Origin: DASQHM01 sp035632095
GTDB taxonomy: Bacteria > Pseudomonadota > Alphaproteobacteria > Ferrovibrionales > Ferrovibrionaceae
DNA: 24,292 nucleotides
Direction of reading: 5' to 3'
Assembly: GCA_035632095.1 (NCBI GenBank)
Contig: DASQHM010000155.1
Coordinates: 1 to 24,292 of the forward strand
Part shown: piece after piece, positions 1 to 6,027 of the stretch
Layout of the letters: every line of letters begins with the position of its first letter
Position numbering within the stretch: position 1 is the first letter of the stretch
Made by a program: the position numbers and the translations under genes
The notes under the pieces: model-generated
What the model saw: the letters and a program-made list of their open reading frames with translations, nothing else
Database searches by the model: none
What the model was told of the DNA's origin: nothing

Positions 1-872
1 CCGGCGAATTTCCGCACCGCGCGGATGTACTCGACCAGCTCGACGCGTACATGCTGGCCGTAGAGGTCGCCCTGGAAGTCGAACAGGTGAGCTTCCAGCA
101 GCACGTCCTCCTTGCCGACGGTCGGGCGCTTGCCGAGGTTGGCGACGCCGAGATGCCATTCGACCTTGCCGCCGTCACGCTCGACGCCGACGCGCACCGC
201 GTAGACGCCGTGGGCCGGGATGAGCAGGTCGTCGAGCTCGATGTTGGCCGTCGGAAATCCAATCGTGCGGCCGCGCCGGTCGCCATGCTGCACGCGGCCT
301 TCGATGCTCCACCAATGCCCGAGCAGATCGGCGGCGGCCTGGGGCCGCGCTTCAGCCAGATGTTGGCGAACGCGGGTGGAGGAGAAGATTTCGCTGCCGT
401 CGCCCACGGGCTCGATCACGGTGATGCCGAAACCTTCCATATCGCCCATCCAGCCGAGCACGGCGGGGTCGCCGCCGCGGGCCTGGCCGAAGATGAAATC
501 GTAACCGACGACCAGGTGCCGTGCCTTCAAGCCCTCGACGAGCACCCGCATGACGAAGTCCTGAGCCGACATGCTTGCCAGCGCCGCATCGAAATGCAAC
601 GCGAAGACCACATCGACGCCGAGCGCCTCCAGCCGGTGCGCCTTGGAGCGCAAGGTGGAGAGCCGGAACGACGGTTGGTCGGGCCGGAAATAGGTGCGCG
701 GGTGCGGCTCGAAGGTCAGCACGCCGAGCGGCGCGCCCAAGCGATCCGCCACCTCGGCCGCGGCGCCGATCACAACGCGATGGCCCCGGTGCACGCCGTC
801 GAACGAGCCGATGGCGATCACGCCCCGCGTGGCCTCGGACGGAACGTCGGTGTAGTGGCGCAATACGCGCAT
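1..872 (-). CDS. ribF: Bifunctional riboflavin kinase / FAD synthetase (3' end outside window)
   Basis: This enzyme phosphorylates riboflavin to FMN and adenylates FMN to FAD in the cytoplasm. About 290 codons are visible, against a usual length of roughly 310-320, so only a short C-terminal piece is missing beyond the window edge. The N-terminal FMN adenylyltransferase domain shows the nucleotidyltransferase motif GSFDGVHRGH (residues 22-31) and later VVGYDFIFGQARGG. The C-terminal riboflavin kinase domain shows GRTIGFPTANI. The ATG at 872 opens MRVLRHYTDVP, the normal beginning of this family. Upstream is only a weak purine stretch (GGACAGG). It lies 138 bp downstream of the MaoC-type gene on the same strand, so the two could be co-transcribed. 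No FMN riboswitch was recognised. Identification is firm. Confidence 0.95.
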   Translation of the reverse strand, partial: MRVLRHYTDVPSEATRGVIAIGSFDGVHRGHRVVIGAAAEVADRLGAPLGVLTFEPHPRTYFRPDQPSFRLSTLRSKAHRLEALGVDVVFALHFDAALASMSAQDFVMRVLVEGLKARHLVVGYDFIFGQARGGDPAVLGWMGDMEGFGITVIEPVGDGSEIFSSTRVRQHLAEARPQAAADLLGHWWSIEGRVQHGDRRGRTIGFPTANIELDDLLIPAHGVYAVRVGVERDGGKVEWHLGVANLGKRPTVGKEDVLLEAHLFDFQGDLYGQHVRVELVEYIRAVRKFA

Positions 873-1010
873 GGCCTGCGAGCCTGTCCGGGAGATGGGC
901 GCTACGAGATCGGGATGCGCGCCGGGTTGCCGGGAGCGGGCGGATTATGCAGGCGCAGCGCCGATAATCAAGTCAGGCAGGCGTCCGGCGCCGGCCGGGA
1001 TGGAGCGGGC

Positions 1011-1463
1011 CTACTCGGCGGCGATCCCGCGCCGCTCGGGACGGGCCGGGACCATGATGACCGCGTCGCCCTCGATCACCACCTTGTCGCCGACCTGGCA
1101 GACGCACTCGAAATGGGCGCGGCGCTTGTCCGGCTCCAGCGATTTCACGGTTGCCCGCGCCGTTACGGTGTCGCCAAGGCGCACCGGGGCCTTAAAGCGC
1201 AGGTTTTGCGACAGGTAGATGCCGCCGGGCCCGGGCAGCTTGGTGCCGAAGATGGTCGAGAGCAGGCTGGCCGAGAGCATGCCGTGCGCGATGCGGCTCT
1301 TGAACACGGTGTTCTCGGCAAACACCTGGTCCAGGTGCAGCGGATTGGTGTCTCCGGACACACCGGAGAACATCAGAATGTCCGCTTCCGTGATGGTCTT
1401 GGAATAGACCGCCGACATGCCGACTTGCATGTCCTCAAAGTAGTAGCCGTGCAAGGCGTTCAT
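1011..1463 (-). CDS. MaoC-type (R)-specific enoyl-CoA hydratase-like protein
   Basis: This is a 150-residue single hot-dog-fold protein of the MaoC/PhaJ family, whose members hydrate trans-2-enoyl-CoA to (R)-3-hydroxyacyl-CoA. The hydratase-2 signature is visible as SGDTNPLHLD (residues 36-45), with the expected catalytic Asp38 and His43. It is followed by the family-typical IAHGMLSASLLSTIFG segment and a FKAPVRLGDTVTA strand. The length fits one MaoC domain, as in PhaJ. The ATG at 1463 is used; no strong ribosome binding site is visible. It lies upstream of ribF on the same strand, and no PHA synthesis or beta-oxidation genes are nearby, so the acyl-CoA substrate cannot be named from context. 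Family assignment is strong; specific function is inferred. Confidence 0.9.
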   Translation of the reverse strand: MNALHGYYFEDMQVGMSAVYSKTITEADILMFSGVSGDTNPLHLDQVFAENTVFKSRIAHGMLSASLLSTIFGTKLPGPGGIYLSQNLRFKAPVRLGDTVTARATVKSLEPDKRRAHFECVCQVGDKVVIEGDAVIMVPARPERRGIAAE

Positions 1464-1621
1464 ACCAATCCTCGGAAATGGCGGTCACTCTTCACCACGG
1501 GCCAACGCGTCTGATGCGGACCCGCGACTAGATTGTGCAGCGCAATATAGGTCGTTTGCATTGCAGCGGCAAGACCCAAACAGGGCAAGGTGCCACCAAG
1601 GCAATCATAGATGCCAAGGGG

Positions 1622-1636
1622 TTAACCCATTCTTAG
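1622..1636 (+). promoter_or_regulatory. Possible CtrA box upstream of cheZ
   Basis: TTAA at 1622-1625 and TTAG at 1633-1636 are separated by exactly 7 bases. This is one mismatch from the CtrA consensus TTAA-N7-TTAA known from Caulobacter and other alphaproteobacteria. It lies about 93 bp before the cheZ start, in the 265-bp divergent region between the MaoC gene and cheZ. The left half is also part of a 10-bp palindrome GGGTTAACCC (1619-1628). No convincing -35/-10 pair was identified. It is a weak call because the motif is short. Confidence 0.35.
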
Positions 1637-1728
1637 CCGGGCGGACGCAACAATAAGGCTGGCGTAACGCGCGTTGTTCCGCCGGCCACCCCCTGACCAC
1701 AGGCCTAGGCGCTCCGGAGAGATTTCCT

Positions 1729-2331
1729 ATGACCCAAGCAATCGACCCGCGCGTTGCCGCGCTCTACCGGGATTGCCAGGATCTGGCCCGCTATATCGCC
1801 AAGGCGCGCCGCGAGATCGCACAAATGCGGCCTGAGGAAATGAAAAAGGTGAAACTGCCCCGCGCCGGGCAGGAATTGGAAGCCATCGTCAGAGCCACCG
1901 AGGAAGCGACCCACACCATCATGGCGGCGGCCGAGGAGGTCATGGCAGCCGACAAGAGCGACGCCGAGGGTTATCGGACCATCGCCGAGAGCGCCTGCAT
2001 GCGCATCTTCGAGGCGTGCTCGTTCCAGGACATCACCGGCCAGCGCATCACCAAGGTGGTGAATACTCTGACCTATATCGAAGAACGGCTGAACGCCTTG
2101 CAGAAGGCCTGGGGGCCGGATCTGCACGACGATCCGGCGTCGGACGAGCCGGGGCACGGCGGCGACGCACTGCTGCTGAACGGGCCTGCGTTGGCGGGCG
2201 AAGGCGTCGACCAGGCCGAAGTCGACAAGCTGATCGGCGACGTGCCGAATTCCCCGAAGAGCGCCGGAAGCGCCCCCGCCAAAGGCAATGGCACGTCCAA
2301 ACAGGCCGAGGTCGATCGCCTGTTCGACTGA
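1729..2331 (+). CDS. cheZ: CheZ-family CheY-P phosphatase
   Basis: The product is a 200-residue protein resembling CheZ, which dephosphorylates CheY-P and resets flagellar switching in the cytoplasm. The long helical region (about residues 45-125) contains ATEEATHTIMAAAEE and the active-site segment CSFQDITGQRITKVV. Asp101 and Gln105 correspond to the D...Q pair of E. coli CheZ (D143/Q147). A Gly/Pro/Asp-rich linker follows. The C-terminus carries two copies of a short acidic amphipathic peptide, DQAEVDKLI (161-169) and KQAEVDRLFD (191-200), resembling CheY-binding peptides at the CheZ C-terminus and FliM N-terminus. The ATG at 1729 has GGAGAG just upstream. No other chemotaxis genes are in the window, although tipF lies 2 kb downstream. 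The family is confident; the doubled binding peptide is an inference. Confidence 0.87.
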   Translation: MTQAIDPRVAALYRDCQDLARYIAKARREIAQMRPEEMKKVKLPRAGQELEAIVRATEEATHTIMAAAEEVMAADKSDAEGYRTIAESACMRIFEACSFQDITGQRITKVVNTLTYIEERLNALQKAWGPDLHDDPASDEPGHGGDALLLNGPALAGEGVDQAEVDKLIGDVPNSPKSAGSAPAKGNGTSKQAEVDRLFD

Positions 2332-2412
2332 CGCCCGGGGTTCTTCTCAGCGGCGCGTTGCACCGATAGCCCGCTTCGCTCAAAGTCTGGCCAACCAGAC
2401 GGAGGCCGGACG

Positions 2413-3216
2413 TTGCGCCCCCTTGCCGAATTCGCCCGCGCCGACAAAGCCCGCATGGTCGCGCTGCTCACCGACATCGACGACACCCTAACCGACGACG
2501 GCCGTCTCCATGCGGCTGCGTATGCCGCCCTCGAGCGGCTGCACGACGCCGGCTTGATCGTGGTGCCGGTGACCGGACGTCCGGCCGGCTGGTGCGACCT
2601 GATCGCGCGCTTCTGGCCGGTGGATGCCGTGGTCGGCGAGAACGGCGCGTGCTGGTTCCGCTACGATCGCGCGGCGCGGCACATGCAACGGCGCTGGTGG
2701 AAAACCGCTGGCCAGCGAAGGGAGGATCGCAAGCGGCTGCAGGCTCTGAGCGCCGAGATTCTTGCGGCCGTGCCCGGCGCCGCGCTCGCTGCCGATCAGC
2801 CCTACCGCGAAGCCGACCTCGCCATCGATTTTCGCGAAGACGTGGCGCCGCTCGACCAAGAGGCCGTAGAGCGCATCGTGGCGTTGTTCGAGCGCGCCGG
2901 CGCGCGCGCCAAGGTGAGCTCGATCCACGTCAACGGCTGGTTCGGCGACTACGACAAGCTGGCCATGACCCGCCGATTGTTCGCCGAAGCATTCGCCATC
3001 GATTTGGATGCGCGGCGGGGCGACATCGTCTTCGCCGGCGATTCGCCGAACGATGCGCCGATGTTCGCCCATTTCCCGAACGCCGTCGGCGTCGCCAACG
3101 TGCGCGATTTCGCCGGACGCCTCGACGCGTCGCCGGCTTGGATCACGCCGTCCCGCGGCGGCGCCGGGTTCGTCGAACTGGCGGACGCGCTGCTGGAGGC
3201 ACGCGCTACCACCTAA
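2413..3216 (+). CDS. HAD-IIB hydrolase, mannosyl-3-phosphoglycerate/sucrose-phosphate phosphatase-like
   Basis: This is a 267-residue cytoplasmic haloacid dehalogenase-superfamily phosphatase of the Cof/MPGP/SPP type. Motif I is DIDDTLT (nucleophile Asp21, acid/base Asp23), motif II is VTGRPAG (Thr54), a lysine typical of motif III is in GDYDK (Lys182), and motif IV is GDSPNDAPM (Asp210, Asp214). A C2-type cap lies between motifs II and III. The start is TTG at 2413, chosen because GGAGG (2401-2405) sits 7 bases upstream and because the first in-frame ATG (Met15) would leave no better ribosome site. It follows cheZ by 81 bp on the same strand and overlaps the convergent HAD-IIA gene by 11 bp. 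The substrate is unknown; no mannosylglycerate synthase is in the window. Confidence 0.87.
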   Translation: MRPLAEFARADKARMVALLTDIDDTLTDDGRLHAAAYAALERLHDAGLIVVPVTGRPAGWCDLIARFWPVDAVVGENGACWFRYDRAARHMQRRWWKTAGQRREDRKRLQALSAEILAAVPGAALAADQPYREADLAIDFREDVAPLDQEAVERIVALFERAGARAKVSSIHVNGWFGDYDKLAMTRRLFAEAFAIDLDARRGDIVFAGDSPNDAPMFAHFPNAVGVANVRDFAGRLDASPAWITPSRGGAGFVELADALLEARATT

Positions 3217-4096
3217 GCTCGGTCATGGCGGCGTCCGGGCGCGCTCGTTCCCGAATTGCGGCGGCGGCCACCGCGGACGGATCCGGAGCCTGACCCGGCT
3301 TCAGGCCCCATTCGTCGGCGTGAATGCCGCCCGTCACCAGGATCGAGGCGATGCCGGCGGCGGCGGCGCCGGCGATATCCGTCCGAAGAGAATCTCCGAC
3401 GGCGAGCACGGCGCGCTTTTCGAGGCCGAGCAGCGCCAGCGCCGACGCATAGGTCGCCGCATGCGGCTTGCCGAAGGCGATCGTCCGGCCGCCTCGCGCC
3501 TCATAGGCCGCGGCGAGCGATCCGGCGCAGGGTATGGATTGGTCGCCGCGGATCACGGAAAGATCGGGATTGGCGCAGATCAGCGGCAAACCGCGCGCCA
3601 CAGCAACATCGAACAGCCGCGCGTAGTCGGCTGCGGTTTCGCGCTCATCGTCGAACAGGCCAGTACACAAAATGAAGTCGGCGTCGGAAATCTCCGCAAC
3701 CCGGAAATCGAGCCCGGCAAGCAATCCCCAATCGCGCTCCGGTCCGAGACGGTAGAACCTTTGACCCGGCACGCCGGCGCGTCCTTCCGCCAGCGCATCG
3801 CGGGTCAGTTCGCCGGAAGTCAAGACCTGGTCATAGCAATCGCGAGGCACGCCGATCTTGTCGAGAAAGGCCCGAACCTCGGCCACGCGGCGCGGCGCGT
3901 TCGAAAGCAACAGGATCGCTTTGTCGCGCGCGCGCAAGTTCCGCATGCAGTCGATGGCCGCCGGGAACGGCGCGCGGCCGTTGTGCACCACACCCCAAAG
4001 ATCGAGGATCAGGCCGTCGAAGCGCGCGGCGAATTCGGCGATGCCGTCGATGATCGGAATCGGCGCGAAACCGGTCTTGGAAATGTCGGTGTTCAT
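3206..4096 (-). CDS. TIGR01459-family HAD-IIA hydrolase (NagD-like)
   Basis: This is a HAD-superfamily hydrolase of the NagD-like subfamily common near ribF in alphaproteobacteria; the physiological substrate is not established. Motif I reads LDLWGVVHNG, with Trp in place of the usual second Asp, which is normal for this family. Next comes LLLSNAPRR (motif II). A C-terminal VGDSLRTDIAGAAAAGI carries motif IV, followed by ILVTGGIH. The ATG at 4096 gives 296 residues. An in-frame TTG at 4120 would add eight residues (MPESRPAL); neither start has a good ribosome binding site, so the start is uncertain. The 3' end overlaps the convergent HAD-IIB gene by 11 bp. Upstream lies the palindromic repeat pair and then tipF on the same strand. 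Confidence 0.88.
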   Translation of the reverse strand: MNTDISKTGFAPIPIIDGIAEFAARFDGLILDLWGVVHNGRAPFPAAIDCMRNLRARDKAILLLSNAPRRVAEVRAFLDKIGVPRDCYDQVLTSGELTRDALAEGRAGVPGQRFYRLGPERDWGLLAGLDFRVAEISDADFILCTGLFDDERETAADYARLFDVAVARGLPLICANPDLSVIRGDQSIPCAGSLAAAYEARGGRTIAFGKPHAATYASALALLGLEKRAVLAVGDSLRTDIAGAAAAGIASILVTGGIHADEWGLKPGQAPDPSAVAAAAIRERARPDAAMTELRW

Positions 4097-4140
4097 GAGC
4101 GCGGGCCGAGACTCGGGCAAGCCCGCGCGCTTGTCAATTC

Positions 4141-4205
4141 GGCTACGCCGCCTCGCGGCTCCGCCGGTCCCTCAAGCTGGCTACGCCGCTTCGCGGCTCC
4201 GCCGG
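4141..4205. repeat. Tandem pair of REP-like palindromes
   Basis: A 27-bp unit occurs at 4141-4167 and again at 4179-4205, differing at a single base and separated by 11 bp. Each unit is an interrupted palindrome of the form GGC-tac-GCCGC-3 nt-GCGGC-tcc-GCC, which can fold on either strand. The right copy encodes the last codons of tipF and its stop; the left copy lies in the gap before the HAD gene. It may act as a weak transcript-end hairpin or be a REP-type repeat; there is no T tract. Confidence 0.8.
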
Positions 4206-5401
4206 GGCTCCCCGAACAGATAGCCTTGGCCGTAGTCGACTTCGAAATCGAGCAGGTCGACCACCATGGGCTCGGTTTCGACCTTCTCGGCGATCAGATC
4301 TATGCCGTGCCGGTTCAACGCCGCCTTCAGATCGCCGATGTCTATGGAGGCGACCGATTGCAGCTCCTTCGAGGTCAAGGCGCGCGCATCGATCTTGACG
4401 AAGCGGAAGTTGCGCGCGGCCAGGGCGGCATAGTCCACGTCGAGGCCGGACACCTGATCCAGCGAGAAGCGGAACCCGAGCTCCGCCAGGCGCGCCATGG
4501 CCGAAGACGCCGCTCCTCCGTGTCGCGCCAGTTCGCCTTGCGCGAACTCGAAGAACAGATTGTCGGCCAGATCCGCGTTGTGCCGCAGGAAATCGTGGAA
4601 CTGCCCGAAGAACTCCTCGTCCTGCAGGCTCAGCATCGACACGTTGACGAAAAAGCCCACGTCGCGCCGCGTGCCGCGCATGCGCCGGATCAACTGAATG
4701 CAGCGGAACAGCAGCAGATTATCGATGGTGGCGATAAGGCCGGAGTCGGCGGCAAGCGGAAGATACTGTTCGGGTCCGAGCACGCCGCCGTCGGCCGCGC
4801 GGATGCGCGAGAAGCTCTCGTAGAAGCGCACTTTGCGCTGCGGCAGGCTGACGATCGGCTGTAGGTAGACATCGACGCGATTGTCCTCGAGCGCCTGGCG
4901 CACGAAGTCGAGCTGCCGCGAAACCTCGGGCGGCAGCGCCGCGGGCGGATCGCGGCGCGACGCATTGGCCGGCGTACCCATTTCCGGGACGGCGCCCATT
5001 GCTGCCGTGCCCGGTATGGACACGCGGCGCCGCGTCATGCGTTCGCTCAGTTGCTGCAACAGGCCCTTGATGACTTGCATCTCGCCGGCAACGCGCTCCT
5101 CACCCTCGCGGCGAACGCCTTCGACGCGCCGGCGCATTTCGGAGAGCTCGCGGCGGGCGGCGTCCACGTCGGATTGCAAGCGGCCGTCCGTCTGGCGCAG
5201 CGACAGCACGATCTTCGCCTGGTCCCGCCGATCGAGGATGCGCGCCACCACTTGATGCGCCAGCGCCGCCGTGAGAAAGCAGAGCCCGCCCAAGGTCCAT
5301 ATCGGCGCATCCGCACCAATGCTTGCGCCGTAGCTTACCGCCAATGCTGCCGATAGCAGCGCATAGGCAAGCATGACGACGAGATGGCTCGGCAGCGACA
5401 T
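4181..5401 (-). CDS. tipF: TipF-like membrane EAL-domain protein (probable c-di-GMP receptor)
   Basis: The 406-residue protein has two N-terminal membrane segments (about 5-27 and 33-55), a charged predicted coiled coil (about 60-125), a linker, and an EAL domain (about 162-400). This is the architecture of Caulobacter TipF, a c-di-GMP-binding factor needed for polar flagellum assembly. The catalytic signatures are degraded. The EAL triplet is ESF (Glu195) and the DDFGTG loop reads DQVSGL (Asp315, Gln316), so the second metal-binding Asp is lost. Asn253, Glu285, Lys336, Glu372 (AEKVET) and the QGYLFGEP end remain. It is therefore more likely a receptor than an active phosphodiesterase. The ATG at 5401 lacks a clear ribosome site. 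Its last codons lie within a repeat unit. The TipF name rests on architecture, not on a search. Confidence 0.82.
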   Translation of the reverse strand: MSLPSHLVVMLAYALLSAALAVSYGASIGADAPIWTLGGLCFLTAALAHQVVARILDRRDQAKIVLSLRQTDGRLQSDVDAARRELSEMRRRVEGVRREGEERVAGEMQVIKGLLQQLSERMTRRRVSIPGTAAMGAVPEMGTPANASRRDPPAALPPEVSRQLDFVRQALEDNRVDVYLQPIVSLPQRKVRFYESFSRIRAADGGVLGPEQYLPLAADSGLIATIDNLLLFRCIQLIRRMRGTRRDVGFFVNVSMLSLQDEEFFGQFHDFLRHNADLADNLFFEFAQGELARHGGAASSAMARLAELGFRFSLDQVSGLDVDYAALAARNFRFVKIDARALTSKELQSVASIDIGDLKAALNRHGIDLIAEKVETEPMVVDLLDFEVDYGQGYLFGEPRRSREAA

Positions 5402-5456
5402 GACGGAACCGGCACGGCGGAAATTGTCGGACTTGTGCAGTGTGCGCCGCCCTTTC

Positions 5457-5471
5457 TTGCCATATGGTTAA
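5457..5471 (-). promoter_or_regulatory. Possible CtrA half-site upstream of tipF
   Basis: On the minus strand the sequence reads TTAACCATATGGCAA. The left half TTAACCAT matches the well-conserved CtrA half-site exactly, and the right half GCAA, at the correct 7-base spacing, has two mismatches to TTAA. It sits about 56-70 bp before the tipF start, in the 111-bp divergent region shared with the glutathione peroxidase gene. It is a tentative call. Confidence 0.3.
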
Positions 5472-5512
5472 CGAAACCTTGTGCCGATCTTCGCCCGGAA
5501 GGATGACCTGCC

Positions 5513-5992
5513 ATGCCCGCATTCGACTTCGACTTCACCGCCATCGACGGCAAGCCGCTGCCGCTCGCCGGGTTCAAGGGGCGGCCGCTGCTCGTGGTCA
5601 ACACCGCCTCGCAGTGCGGGTTCACCCCGCAATACGCCGCATTGGAAAACCTTTGGCGCACGTACCGCGACCGCGGGCTTACGGTGCTCGGAGTGCCCTG
5701 CAACGATTTCGGCGCCCAGGAACCCGACGCGCCCGACGCCATTCAACAGTTCTGCGAAACGCGCTTCGGCGTGGATTTCCCGCTGACCGCCAAGGTGCAG
5801 ATCATCGGTCCGGTAGCGCATCCGTTCTATCGCTGGATCGCGAGCGAACTCGGCGAAGGACAATTGCCGCGCTGGAACTTCCACAAATATTTGATCTCGG
5901 GCGACGGCTCGATTGCCGGCACGTTTCCATCGCGCGTCGACCCGATGGGTGCCGAACTGACCGGCGCGATCGAAGCGGCCTTGTCGGGCTGA
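5513..5992 (+). CDS. Glutathione peroxidase family protein (thiol peroxidase)
   Basis: This is a 159-residue peroxidase that reduces hydrogen and lipid peroxides using thioredoxin or glutathione. The peroxidatic Cys35 lies in NTASQCGFTPQY. The second signature GVPCNDFGAQEP supplies Gln69, and RWNFHKYLI supplies Trp121 and Asn122, completing the catalytic tetrad. A further Cys81 (QQFCETRFG) is present. The active site is Cys, not selenocysteine. There is no signal peptide, so it is cytoplasmic. The ATG at 5513 follows GGAAGGA with a 9-base gap. It is transcribed divergently from tipF and ends 35 bp before ydbH, so it may be the first gene of that transcript. The identification is strong; the electron donor is not determinable. 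Confidence 0.95.
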   Translation: MPAFDFDFTAIDGKPLPLAGFKGRPLLVVNTASQCGFTPQYAALENLWRTYRDRGLTVLGVPCNDFGAQEPDAPDAIQQFCETRFGVDFPLTAKVQIIGPVAHPFYRWIASELGEGQLPRWNFHKYLISGDGSIAGTFPSRVDPMGAELTGAIEAALSG

Positions 5993-6027
5993 GCCCGGGT
6001 GACGGGACCGGCAACACGCCCGCGAAC

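Noticed and set aside
51..1514. Long plus-strand open frame of 487 codons
   Set aside because: It is the antisense of ribF and the MaoC-type gene, both of which have clear family motifs on the minus strand.
1660..1685. Possible sigma-54 promoter (TGGC...TTG) before cheZ
   Set aside because: The spacing between the GG and GC elements does not fit the -24/-12 consensus.
3008..4864. 618-codon plus-strand open frame
   Set aside because: It lies opposite the NagD-like gene and tipF and encodes an Arg/Ala-rich sequence with no recognisable motif; a high-GC shadow frame.
5440..6027. N-terminal extension of the ydbH frame
   Set aside because: It overlaps the glutathione peroxidase gene in another frame and is Arg-rich; the true ydbH start is near 6028, before the membrane helix.
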